Shown one piece after another: positions 24,801 to 39,500 of a stretch of 64,000 nucleotides of DNA. Position 1 is the stretch's first letter. Each line of letters begins with the position of its first letter. Under the pieces are notes generated by a model. The model was not told the DNA's origin and did not search any database. It saw only the letters and a list, made by a program, of their open reading frames with translations. The position numbers and the translations under genes are program-made. The stretch covers positions 46,133,087 to 46,197,086 of the forward strand of contig NC_135013.1 in the NCBI RefSeq assembly GCF_051020955.1, read 5' to 3'. Source of the DNA: Megalopta genalis (Eukaryota; Arthropoda; Insecta; Hymenoptera; Halictidae).

Positions 24801-27800
24801 TATGATAATTATAATAATTTTATAATAATTATAATAATTTTATAATAATTTATATCACTTATTTGTAACGGTTATCGACTGCTCGAAATACTTATCAACA
24901 AGAGAAATCCAGTATCCACATCGCAGCAGTGTTTTCGTTGCTCGGAAAAAAAACGAGACAATAAGAAGAAATTCAAGAAACTTGATTAGTGTTGCGGAAT
25001 TGAAATAATTGCCACCGAATATGTATATCCTTTTTCCCGCGATACTGAACTTTATTAACATAAAATCAACTTTCTTAAATTGGCGATGAATTTCTAAAAA
25101 GTCAAAGTAGAAGGTGTGCCTCGTACAATACATATTCTCGCACGTTATGTTCATATGATATTTTTCATTTGTTTTTGGTTTTACAGACCCACCTACGTAT
25201 CAGCGTGCATTTATAAAACACTCTGTATAATCTATGACCGAAATACAATTCCTCTCATTATGCGCAACTGAAATAGAGTTTCCGTTTCCGATAATCGAAA
25301 TTCATTTTGTCATGGATAAGAGTCAGAAACAGAAATGAAAACAAAATTTATTTACATTTATTTTCATTCTTACCATTTTCAATAAATTGGAAATAATCGA
25401 ACAGCATTGTTAAATTTACCCACCGCATATGTACTGTTTCGTGCTCAAGCCGCTCACTTTTTTAATAAATGCATAAAATCGCCGGTATAGTTACAAGCAA
25501 CCGAAATAGCGTTTCGCAGTGATAATAATTTTATTCGCAGTTAATGATTAAAACCGCCATCGGTAATGATTATGGACAAGAATATTTCCGATCATATATA
25601 ACTATTATTTATGATTGAATACGTTTGAATCAGAATAATAATCGTTACGTAACAATTTTTCTCATATTGATTATAATAATTATGGATCATGATTAAATGA
25701 TTAAATAATGATAAAATGATTAGATAACCGTGATAGTCAGAGCCTCTGCGTCGCGTCGCGTTCGGAGTTATGATGCACAGACGTTATGCGTCTGCTATTA
25801 TCTCCCTACTCCCCTCCTATTCGAAGTCTGGCTTTTAAAAAGTTATGGTATTTCCGGGAAATAAGAGGTTCCTTGGGATGATTTGAAGTAACTTTTTCCT
25901 TAGCGAAAACGCAATCCGCGGCTTGGTTTGCGAGTTATTAACGAAAAACAGTGACCAATGAGAGACGAGCTCAGTTGGCGCGAAGCGGCCGAACCAACGA
26001 GCGGTCAAAGCCCAGTTCTGCCGCCTCGCGTCAGCTGGACTCTCCAATCGTAGAGCGAACGCGGCCGGCGCTCCGCCCTTGCGGCCAATGCCGCGACGCG
26101 CTGGCCGTCTGACGCAGCGGCAGAGATCGCGAGGGCGGGGCGCCGCCTGCCCAGCTCGCGTCTCATTGGTCACTGTTTTTCGTTAATGACTCGTAAACGA
26201 AGTCTCGTAGAACATTTTCATTAAGGAAAAATTTAATTCAAATCGCCTCAGGAACCTCTCATTTCTCTCTTGGACAATAATTTTGGGACACCCTGTATTT
26301 TTAGCCCTTCGAAAATCGCTAATCCGTTCTTCTATCGCAACGGCTCTCGTTTCAGTTACACTCTTACTGTTGCAAAAATATCCCGCAAGAATGCACCTTT
26401 GGGAACTTGAAGCAAATCTACCTACCGCCGCATGCAGTCAGTATTCCGCGCACGGAGATTCCCATGGAGACGATCATCGGAGTGCAAGTACGACGAAACG
26501 AAGTCCTGGCGCGTGAGTATTCCTGCCGTAAGTGTCTATTCTGCAAATAAACCTCCGAAATATCGATTAGAGAATACGTGACACGTGGCCGAGTCTATCT
26601 GTCTATAACTATCTATCCGAAGTAGTGGAATGAAGTTACGCGGAGTGTAACGTGTACTGTACATACATATACTGTAAATAAAAATGGGTGGGTCACCTGG
26701 AGTCCACACGTCCACGTTCACCGACACAGAATCACGAGGAAAGTATTTATTCCGTCGATACGATACAACTCAGGCGGCTCACTCTTCGTGCAGGGTGTCC
26801 AATAAAATACGAGAACATAACTGTAACCGAGAGCGTTGGCCGCTAAGTACTAAGCGCAGTAAAGTCTCCTTAATTCACGCTCAGATTGTACACGAAAATG
26901 GACAATTTGGGAAGCGGAGATACGATTATTCGAAAGCCTCGCGACTCGTTTTTATAGTTACCGATTGTCAACGACTATTATTATTTAACTCCTTCAACAC
27001 CGTGCTATATTTTCTATATTTTACTATTTTCCTCGAAACGCATAATTTATATGTTATTTAACGTCTTTGTTTACGAGTTATTAAGGAAAAAGTATGACCA
27101 ATGAGTGATCGCGTACGGCTAACGCACCGCCCTGCCCTGTGTCAGACGGCCCGCGCGACGCGGTATTGGTCGCAATGACCGTGCGCCGGTCGCACTCGCA
27201 TTCTGATTGGTCCGTATTTTTCGTTAATAACTCGTAAACAAAGGCTCGTAGAACATTTTCGCTAAGGAAAAAGCCTCTTCAAATGACCTCAGGAATTTCT
27301 AATTTAACATAGGAAGTAGCATAATTTTAGGATACCCTGTATATCAAGCATAAAATCGTACGACATTCAGGGGAAAAATGGAGGAGACATAATTATATTT
27401 TATACTACACTCGAATCTTTAACTCCTTTCGGAAAATTGATGCAAAATTCCTCGTTAGCTGTGTATCAGAAACAGATTATCATCGTTGAAAAATCAATCT
27501 GAGAATAAATGTAATAGATATTTAGGCATAATTTCGTATACATAATGGAACAAGTTATACGGTTTGTAGAAAATATCGATCTTTGTCAGAATTTTCGAAA
27601 TTTGTAAATAAAAAAACCTTATGATATTCAAGTCGCAACATTTGTTTTCAGAACTTTTCAAGGATCGCAGTCTTTAAAAAATCGCATTCTATTGCGTCAC
27701 ATTTCATAAATTAATCCCAGGTACAACGAAGAATTTTGTTCACGAAACTTTTCGCTTTGAGATATTTATAATCAAACGACATGGACGCAAAAGTTCTAAA

Positions 27801-30322
27801 TAACAATGCTTTGTAGAAAATATGAAAAGTATGAAAGTGACCTTGAAAATAATCCGTTATATATTGTGCTCGTATTTTCTGGTATACCCTGTGCACGTAC
27901 CTTACGGTTTACTGTTGTACATACGGATAAATGTCGGCAGATATCGACAGAAACACTTCTGATATATATTTCCGTGTACTACAAAGAAGAAAAGAGACGA
28001 AAAGAAGATCGAATTCATGCTAAATTCGAGCAAGATCATTGTGTTCTGACTCCTAAATACCCAAAATTGTTACTTCCAGGAAATGAGGGGTTCCTAAGGT
28101 CATTTGAAGAAACTTTTTCCTTGGCGAAAATGTTCTACGTGGCTTTGTTTACGAGTTATTAATGAAAAACACAATGCCGCGTCGCGCGGGCCGTCTGACG
28201 CAGGGCGGAGCGGAACGCCAGTCGTACACGTTCTCTCATTGGTCAGTGTTTTTCCTTAATAACTCGTAAACAAAGTCTCGTAGAACATTTTCGCTAAGGA
28301 AAAAGTTACTGCAAATCATCTCAAGAATTCCTCACTTCCCATTTGTACAATAACTTTGGGACACTCTGTATGTTTCCGTGGGGACGGAATTCGGCTTTCG
28401 GATGGATGTTCTCGTTAATTTGGTTGTTGCACATCGGTCTTAACTCGACTTTGACTAAATATTAATACAGTAAAGTCTCCCTAATTGACGCTCAGATTGT
28501 ACACGAAAATGGACAATTCGGGAAGAGGAGATACGATTATTCCAGAGCCTCGTGGCTTGTTGAGGATCAGTAACTATAAAAATGTGTAAATAATCGTATC
28601 TCCTCTTCCAAAATTGTCCATTTTTCTGCGCAATCTGAGACGTCAATTACGAAGAATTTACTGTATACAGGGTGTTCGGAAAATCGTGGTACAACCGGCA
28701 AGGGGGTGATTCTACATGCAAAAATAAGTCGAGAAAGAGGAATAACATTTTTTTATTTAAGGCTCCGTTTTTGAGAAAAATTAGATTGAAAAAGTAATAC
28801 TATTGAATAGGAATCAACTGGCGTGTATGTGATATACCAATTCTACTTCTCGTCATATTACAAGCCACGCGAATTTACGCATCTTTAAACTCAGTTTTCT
28901 CGAAAACGGAGCCTTAAATAAAAAAATGTTATTCCTCTTTCTCGACTTATTTTTGCATGTAGAATCACCCCCTTGCCGGTTGTACCACGATTTTCCGAAC
29001 TCCCTGTATATCGCGGAAACGTTTGTAACGTGTGATCGTTCAACATCAACGATATCTGCATATTACGCTCAGATAACAAATAATGGCTCCATTAAATTGT
29101 TCCGAATTTGACGGACGGTCGAATCTCAGGCCGAATACATATTGTACCTTGATTTATACCGTTTCTCAAGTTGTTTTATGGACGTCACACCAGCGTTGTC
29201 TCTCGATGCACTCTGCTCGAGGAGAAAAAAAGCAACACGATCACGTTAGTAATCACGTTCTGCTGGATGCACAAGGAAAAAGACGCCTATTTAGATCGTA
29301 TCACGTGACACGTCATGGCAAGATATATGTAGGGTGGCCCAAAAATGTTTTGCAATCCAGAAATGTGGGGTTCCTGAGGACATTTGAAGTAACTTGTTCC
29401 TTAGCGAAAATGCAGTCCGCGACTTCGTTTACGAGTTATTGACGAAAAACACGGACCAATCGAAGAGCGAGCGCGGGGCGCCAGCGGATCTCGCCGCTCA
29501 TTGGTCATTGTTTTTCGTTAATAACTCGTAAACAAAGCCTCGTAGAACATTTTCGCTGAGGAAAAAGTTACTTAAAACCACCTCAGGAACCCTCCATTTT
29601 CGGATTACGAGACATTTTCGGGACACTCTGTATATTTTAGATTTAGACAGAGCAATTTCACACGTTCTACATGTTTCTCTTCATCTGTTCAAATAGGACT
29701 TTTCCTCCTTCTTCTTCTTCTTCTTCTTCTTCTTTTTCGGAGTTTCCGAGTCGATAGTTTGCGCGCGCGCACTTGAAAAAGAACAAGAAACGAACGTGTT
29801 CCGAACAGCCCGAACAGAGAAAAATTTACCACGACCGTGTTGCACCTCGCGATAATGTCGATTACCTTGTATCGCGAAGATATAAATGGGGGAACAGAGC
29901 AGAGGGCACAAGATAATTTCCATTATCTATGCCAACGTTGCCGGGAGCACGATCTGAATATTTCGATAATTTTTTAGGCTCGTAATCTTTTGCATGATCT
30001 TTGGTATTCTCGTTTCTTTCGTACACATATTGTATAATAATGCCACTCAACTTTGTAATATACAGCGTGCTACAGAAGTAGTAGTACAACCGAGAAGCGG
30101 ATGATAATTGCACGCGCACTTGTTCGAATTAATGGGAAGTACAATTATTTTTTTGGAGAAATTAATTTGATTTTCAATGTTCGTCTAAGTTCTTTTTCTT
30201 ACATGTCATCTGTCACGATACATGCATACACGTTCAAATTAATCGGAGATAAAATTAAATTAAATAATAAAATTAATTATAATTAATTTCATAAAATATA
30301 TATAATTTATCTATATTTATAT

Positions 30323-30379
<57 letters not shown>

Positions 30380-33300
30380 ATAATATAAGATAAAATTAGT
30401 TCAAAAAATTATAATTTCAGGATAAGTATTTTTTTGTGTATTACGTGTTGTAATAAATACTCGCATGTTCGAATTAGTGGGAGGTGTGTATATTTTTTTA
30501 GAAAAAAATTTTTTAAAAGACATCGATTAACACTTGAAAACGGACAAAATTATTGTAAAACAAATTTTAAGGCGAATTACACGAGTAGTGATAAATATTA
30601 TACAACTATTATATGTATATTGTATAATATTTATCACTGCTCGTGTAATATATATAAAGTAATATATATACATAACTATTATATGTATATTATGTTACAT
30701 GGTATTATAGTGTACTATTTCCAATATATTTTGTTTTTACTTTACATATGTTTTGTATATATTTTCCATATATTTTGCATATGTTTTGCATACAAAATGT
30801 ACATAAAAATCTGCAGTCTACCAATCATTCTTTTCTGTCGAATTCAATATTTTTCTCTATAAAGCAGAAAACATATTCTTTAGTAATAATTGTAAAAACA
30901 TAGCGGATTACACACTGCGGATGTTAATCCGTTAAGAATCTGTCAAAATTTGCAAACAAAAAGATATGTAAGACGAGCAACCTTAAAAAATGCAATAATA
31001 GTTGCAATTTTTTTTATTATTGAATATAATTATAAATCAAACTGTATTAATTTATGTTCGTTGATTTAATTTGATTCCAATAGCGGTTTTGAATTTTTAA
31101 ACTATCTTCCGAAAATTTCATTTTTTTTTGTTGAATGCCGTTTTATACCAGCGATTTCCTTTGAAAAAGTCATTCCATTTTTAACACTATTTTCACCGAT
31201 ATTTTTTGTTATAAAATTTACAGAATTAATTTTACAATGACTATGGGAAAAATCGAGAAGTGATAACATAGTAACCATATAGCATAAGTATTTTTTATAA
31301 ATATTATTAAAAGATGTCCTTTAACCCCTTTGGTAAAGATAGTGTTAAATAGAAAATACTAAAAGGTGTCTGTCGACACCTTCGGTAGAAATAGTGTTAC
31401 ATAAATATTTTTGCAACACTTGAAAATGTACTTTGCAAATTTCGTTTCAAATTTAGTCCAATGTTGTTCAATTATTTAATGGAATCTGTTAACGGTTTAA
31501 CAGTCGCGTTGAATTTAGCAGGATTTTGATACATACACAAAATAAGTAAATAGCTGCCCAGTTCACATGTCCGTATCCTCCGTTCTTTAAAAAATATTCA
31601 CTCGCGTAAAAGAGTCCGTAGCCTACTTTTAAATGAACTTAGTACGTATTACTTATTTTTCTGTAATCATTCGATGCATTACACATAAACCGATAGATAT
31701 AAAAATATAACACGATCGATGGAATAGTAGCGATCGCGTCCTTTCATTGTGCAAGTAGAAACAGCGTACTATGGTCAGACAATGCGGTTACCAATTAACG
31801 AAACACGTGCGTGCGATCTTCACGCGTGGCGATCTTCTAATAGGTTAAGTATGGGTATTATTCGTAATGGCAGCTATAAACGCTGATTCGAAAGGCACTT
31901 ACATTTCAATAATTAATAATAACCTATTCATTTTAGCGTTATTTTTAGATAAAGTAATCATTAATTTGATAAAAAAAATCGACGTACACTGTCTTTATCA
32001 TCTAGCCTCAGATATTATTTACTAGCATAGTATTTGGCGCATAGTTTTTTCTTGTGTGAATACATTATTGCGGTGCTTTACCGAACTGCGTATCGTAACC
32101 TATACAGCGTAGTTCTTGACGAGCCGGCGCGAACACGCTCGATCGCAGTGTACCTATACCTAATTTGCAAAGTGCTCCAGTGAGAATATTTTGATCCTAG
32201 AAATTGTAGCTGTGTGTGTATATTTAAAAGAAAATGGGAAAAGTGCGAAGAAAGAAGTCAAAGGAAAAATAACGAAAAATATCAAACGATATAAAGAAAA
32301 GGAAAAATGTGAGGTTATGCTACCGTAAGGAAAACGTGGCGTTAGACTTGCAAGAAATTCGTGGAGGAAACTCTATTGCACAAATATATTTCGGAAATAT
32401 AACATTCCAGAGTAACGCAGTAATCGGAACGTCCATAGTGTTTGACACGTAGTAATCGTAATTTCTTGACATCACGCTTTTTAATGAAATTTGTGCTTTC
32501 GGAGATCCAATATTTTGAGATAAGTAAATATTCAAGTTAAAGAATAATAGTTATAGCTCAAGTTATCAATTTATTGGCGTAAAAGGTTATGTTCAAAGTT
32601 CACCTTCATTGAGAAACTGCAGTAGTATCCGCACTTACAGTCTGTCCAATGGAGCCAATTTAAAAAAAAAAAAAAAGAAAAACACCTTTCACACTGATAG
32701 TCTCTATCTATTCTTGCATGTATAAAATCATCTTCTTCTCGGTTGTACTATTGTATACATAGGTGTCGTTTTCTTTCAGTGCACACGATGTTTGATCTAT
32801 CGAGTGAAAACTGAAAACTCCCAATTCATGTTTCTCTCGAACTTAACGCTATCACGAATCTTTTTTGTCTTCCACACATCGCCCGAGTATTCTGTCGATA
32901 GACATGTATGTATGTATTCTCTCTAAATTCCCTGCAGGCACTTGTCTTTAGCGATCACTGTACCTCCTGTCTTGTAGTTTCTCGCGTTCTCGGCGGTTAC
33001 GTGCTACCGAAATGATCAATGTTTCTTCTTAAAGAAACGAACACTATACTCCGGTGCTCGGAATGCTTCGGAATGCCACCGCCGCAGCGCGTCGCTCTCC
33101 GCGCTGCGGCGGTAAACCGATGGAAGCAACGCTACGGCGGTAGTCGGGAGGCGGAGCCCAATGTTGCATTCCGAAGCATTCCGAGCACTGCTTGGCATTC
33201 CGTCGCACCGCGACGCGTTACGAGCGTAGCGTTTCTTTTTATTCTGAGAAATACAATATAAATTGTACGATCTGTAAATTATTCTAATAATTATTATCAA

Positions 33301-33467
33301 TTACAGGAATAAAGGAAAGAATTGTTTTGAATATTCGCAGGGCAAGCTAAAACGTTGAATTTGAATAGCTATATTTAACATTTATATTATTCATTGTACT
33401 TTTATAGTTACTATCCATTAGCTTGCTATAGATTATGCTAGTAGATTCCACGCTGTCGAACATATCC

Positions 33468-33545
<78 letters not shown>

Positions 33546-36500
33546 AAATTAGTTTATTCAATTAAGGAGATCATATTATGAATCTGTTTCGCATTCGATT
33601 GCTCGGAAAACGGTAAAAATTTGATCGAATTATTTGACTAAAGTATAACGATTTAATCAGGTCGCACAAGTAGGAAACTAAATCTGCACAATCTCGAATC
33701 ACTTCGCACTTCCCAAACGGTCGTTGTGCATATTTCCTCACGTAAATGATGCCCCTTTGAATCGTTCAAAAGCAAAATGGCAATCGAAACGGCTACAATA
33801 GTTTGCGTACATTCGTAAAGTTTACTACATAGCTTTGTGGCTGTCGCTGTTATTAATCGCTATCCTTGATGTGCATTTAATAAGCGTATTTACATTTATG
33901 GTTATTATATCGATTCGTGTTGCTTTACAGTTACAACTACGCAAAAATAATAAGAAAAAAGAAAAAAAACACCCGTTCTTTGCATCCACGAACATCAATC
34001 GCGACCGCTTAAATTGCACCTGCAACGAATCGCGCGATCGAAAATAATTCGGCATCTGTCGTAGCTGAAATGAGCACGAAACACCAATCCGATTGTTTTC
34101 TATGTTCTCCGTTGTTTCTCCACGTGTAAGTGACAATTCGTTCTCGGTTTTCTCAGTGTGATCAAATAATTCCAACATGATCTCGTTCACAAACGTCACG
34201 GTATTTATTATAAGACGACACAATTAATTAAACGGCCACGCATTCCGAAATAACCGTTTCGATGTGTTTGTTAGTCGAGACACTGTACACGCTTAACACG
34301 TGACACACATTTAAACACGTACACACTTTTCTTTAGAGAATAGTTTTCTTCCTTACCTATACTACTACACCGTAAGACCACCGCAGCAACGAAAATCGCT
34401 ACGCAAGGAGTGGGGGACAGGCGACGTATGCGCGGGAGTCCCGCGCAGCGAAGCGGCGCGTTTACCGTGCGGACGTTACGATTCTGAACTACGATCGGAC
34501 GGAAGCTCTGCGTCGCGTCGCCATCGTGCGGGATGCCCCGCGCATGCGTCGCCTTGCGAGTGACTGCGCTGCGTAAGACATGTTTCACACGAGGCTGCTT
34601 GTACGGCGATGCGCGTACGACAAGCGCCGACCGTACATGCGATACGATGGAAGCGTTCAGACGACATCACAGTGCCGCGATACATTTTCTCGTGTACGCG
34701 TATCGTGACGCGCGTATCCTCGTGTGAAATTACACTAAAAGTACAAGTACAACAGACACAATGGAACATGATACTGCAATGAATATTTTATTGCATCAGG
34801 TTCGCTGTAAACACGTCAGATCAACGGTCCGGCAGAATCTCCGCCGCGAAACAATTGAATTTGATCGCGAGGAAAACGTTAATTCTTCGGATATAAATAG
34901 AACTCGAATTAGAATTCCGAAAATTATAGCATCGAGAACAAGCTGAACTCGAGATAAAAATTAACCTTATCCTTTTGCATAGAAATTAGTATAACTACTG
35001 AATATTACTATTCGTATAGATGTATTTCCCTATTTATATTACGATTTTATTAGGTTCATTCGAATCGTTATATTTTTATTGTGCATAGCTTCGATCTCAC
35101 TCGATTGAAAATAGTTAAATTTGCGATCAAATTGTCACAATAATTTTTCGCCAAAACTAAAATTTTACGCCAAAATCGGAGAGAATTCGTTTTTGTTAAT
35201 TAAATCCTTCCGAAGTATCAATTTTAATTTGTTATTCGAAAATAAAATAAAAAAACATTTTCTTCCTGTCTAGGCGTGCGAGTTAACTATGCCGATTGCA
35301 TCGAATAATCCAGAACATATTTGACCGTGCAATTTTTGTCCGTGCTGTATGTACGTATAATAGTTTAGAAACCTGGACGATCATTTGGAAGCGTGAAAAT
35401 CTTTTTGAAATAATCCGAAGCCCTGCGTTTCTGACAATGTGTTAGCGACAAATAAATGATCGTCCATTACAGACAGCTGACAACAGTTGTTCCGTAGAAC
35501 ATTCTCGGAATCTAACTAATCGTTTTAACCCTTTGCCCTACAACCACGTTTGAGAGACTTGGTCAAAAAATCGGGCCAGAAATGAGAGCGGTGGTGCATC
35601 AGTCAGACCCAATATAAACATAACGAGTTAGGCCCGCGTTAGACTAGACTTTTTTGGTTTTCGTCATTTAATTGTTTTGTTAGTAGCTAAAGGAGATGGC
35701 GCAGGAACCAGCTTGACGCGTGCTGCGATTTTTGCGATCTTTGATTGTTTACAGCTCGTACGAAGGTGAAATTTTTAACATGCATATAACTTACCGAGAT
35801 CTACAAAACAATTTTTTTTTAATTTTCGTTGTAGGCTCAGATACAAAATTTTAAAAGCGAGAGTTTTTTTGCTTCATTTTCTCATTCTAAGCAATAGCAA
35901 CCTCTAAAAAAAGCATTCTAGCTATGGTCTAGCAGACATGGTCGCTCTATCATCTAAAAAAAAATTCAGCTCGTTTAAGTCCAGTTCTAAGAAAGCTATT
36001 GCATTTCGAAAAGTGTCCGAATATTAACGAGAGTCACCGTATTTACATTCCATAAGACGCGTGCGATTGGCACAACTTCAGACGTTCCGCGCAACCGTGA
36101 AAAGACTTTGCGTGTGACCGACCTTGTTGTTTGTAGTACACGTTGTTGAAACTTAAATCGTAGGGCAAGAGGTTAAGACAATAGGGTTGAGAAACGCGAC
36201 ATCATTCGCTTGTGTTTACGATTGAATCGCGGACAACGACACGTTCTTTGTTAGTTTAGCAAACCGAGAGGGGCATTGTGTAGAGATCAGACTTTTAATG
36301 GTAAACCGTAATAAAAAAGCTCGGTATACCGTTTGCTTCTATTTGAAGATAACATCGGAGAGCAATTCGATTTCGCTGAGAGTGAACAAATTGGGGCTGC
36401 AGGCCGCCTAGCCGAAGCTTTGAGGCGCCTTTCACTAGTTTTGCCACGTAGCTGCCGTGGAAATTGTCATGCTTCCCCTCCTTATGTTCAAGGTATCTAG

Positions 36501-39500
36501 AATATTACCATCATCTGATATTCGTCTCTGTGTGAGCATAATCGATGTTGAGATGTTAGCGCGATTCGAACGGTACGAACAGATCTTGCCCGTAGTGACT
36601 ATTGTACACCTATACTCTGCACATTGTGCTTATTTTCTTCTCGTCTTACTTTGCTCTTCATCCCACTTCCCCCTTTCTATTACTCTGTCTCTATCTCTAT
36701 CACCCTATTTCTATCTTTATCTCTATCTCTCTCTCTCTATATATATATATCCATATTCTCCTGCATTCTCTTGTTTCGCAGCTGACAATTTTAATGAAAC
36801 AGACCGAGCTGAAAATTGAAAAACTAGTACTGCAGGGGAAAGTTGCCAATATTGATCGAGAAACCTTCGATTCTTGAAGAAACGTGTTCATTTCGAATAA
36901 CCTTTTCATGTTCACGCGAAAAATATATCATTGAAGTACATATTTCATCATACATGTATAATCAAATTAATATTTCAATCGGTGTTTCTATTAACGCGAA
37001 ATTAAATAGAAATTATGTCAAATTAGCTAACGTTACCAATGTTTACGAAATGCTTTTTGAAAATATTCTAATTTATATAAATATAAATATTCTAATATAT
37101 ATTTTTGAAAAACTCTGCAGTTTCTAAAATTCAATTACCGTCCTTATATCGCTCTGAAACCGTTTTGAGAAACTATGTTACAACGCCGTAGTACCCTGGA
37201 ACGTTTGAGAAAATATATTGCGTGATGAATACACGAGTATAGTCCCCGCGCGGCCAGAAGGCACCTTCGCGGTTACATATTCCCCCTCTTACCAGCTGCC
37301 CCACTGCCACAGCTGTCGGTCGCTATTGGTCGACGGCGATCTTCGCCACCACTTTCGACCAGTAGCGACCGATAGCTGTGAGCAGCTAGGGGGGATATAA
37401 ACGAAAAGGTGCCTTCTTGTCGCGCGAAGACTATAAGATAGAATATGAGATATTTAATTAATATACAAGAAAATATGATTTGTACTACTTTAAAAATATA
37501 TTGCTCATTATATTAAATATATTGCTTATTAACCAGTTGGTAAGAGTTGCCTCGATCTTACCTGATTTTTTAAAATTCAGTTTAGAAAGCACAGAGACAC
37601 CGCAATGCTATGATAAAAAGCGGTTGCAACATAAAAAGTACAGATCATAGGAAATTAATTCACGAGGTCGATTCGGATAACTAATGCGAGCATTTGGCAA
37701 GTTTCCCCTAATGAAAGTATTAAAAAATTATTAAAATATTGAAAAATCTACTGTTCTATCGAGCCAGGTGGAGAATCAAGGAATAAAATGATTTGCAAAA
37801 GCCTGTCAATTTTTCACCAGATTCTTCGAGTTATCGATCAATCCATTTTGCCCAATCTATTTTTGGCCCGCGATCGATTGAACCGTAAAAGAACAAACGT
37901 GCAGACGCGTGGAGCTGCTGTTTCGATGCAGCACATAATTCCTCCAGCCCAAATATTTATGACTGTTAGAGTCATAAGAATGTAGCACTGCCTTTTTCGG
38001 ATCCCAGCTTGAGAACCGTTACTATCTACTGTCCAGCTTTCTTTGTTCGTCTCGCTGATTTCCGCTTTATCGTCAGTTTTGTTCAATTTTCTGTGCCGAT
38101 TGAAGCTACAACTACTTCATTTTCCTCGTAATACATAATACTATATATTATATATTATATATAATTATATTATAATATTAATAATAATTAATAATATATA
38201 ATAATTATATATAATTGATATTACATATTATATAGTAAGTATATAATATTGTTGTGTACGACGTGTTGTTCCTAAAGAAGGATTTCCCCCTTGTGAAAAT
38301 TGTCAGAAAATGTTCTACATACATTATTTTGATATCGAGTACGGACAATCGCTCTTCGAGGAAAGAATATAAAAAGCTTGAGTGCCAATAGCTTCAGCGT
38401 GTGCACCGTTTGCGCGAAAGAAAATTTCACTGAAAACTCGCCGTTTAAACAAGAGACTACCGATAACAGAATATTGTTTTTTTTCCGCGAAGGGCTAAAT
38501 TTGGATATCTATTAATCGAACCAGATGACGGATTCTTTTACCTTTTTCTTTTTTTTATTAGCGATTTTTGCTGTACTCCGAACGAGGAAGCGATTTGCGA
38601 GAACAATATATCCACGAACGTTTTCAATTGCATGGAATCGAATTTTCTTTGTGCATGCACACCGAATCGTCCGAACATGTTTCCAAAATTTTGAGAATGC
38701 TTCGGAAATCCTGACATGTTTCTAGTCAAAAATCATAGTATATTTGTCTTAACACTTCACCGACCGGCAGCGGTTTGAACGTCCTCTACACGCCTCGCCG
38801 GTCATTCGGCCGTAAACATTTCACCGACACCGGCTTTATTTCGGCTTGGACTTTCGGGCACGGACACTTGTACGCGCAGTTTCTTTCGCTTGTACAAATG
38901 TTAAATAAAATTTTGTTTTATTATTATTTTATATATTATTCGCTTTCTGTTATTACAGGGTAATTAAATCTAATAACATTTTCATGTCTACATGACATTG
39001 GCATTGAACAATATTTATTTAACCTATTCTGTATATATTATATTCGTCGCGAAAGGTATGCAATATTTGGTTATATGGGAGCTTATAGTAGTTCAATCTA
39101 GCACTTTTACCTCAACAATTGATAAATTATTGGTTACCACGACAACCGAAGCGCAGCCTAGTGGTCGGAGTAAAAAGCCGATTTATAGGCAACCGGACGG
39201 TAAACGTCGGACAGAAAAAGCCGATTAACGCGCTATCGGTCGGTAAAGTGTTAATATGTTCCATTGTTACTAATTTCACAATACCTTTGCACCTTTGTTT
39301 CATATTCGTCGATACTCCAGAAGAATACGATTTCGATACTTTTGTTACCGATAGGATCTCTTGCGGGTCGAAAACTAATTTCGACCATCGCGGGAAAATT
39401 TTCATCCGAAGATAGGAAACAAGCGGCTCGTCATTTTCTCTTTTACGTTCTTTTGAGTGAAACACCTCGCGATACCTTTCGAACGAAACGATACAATTTC

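Noticed and set aside
33347..33547. Open frame with His-Thr repeats
   Set aside because: It is a translation of the GT/CT microsatellite.
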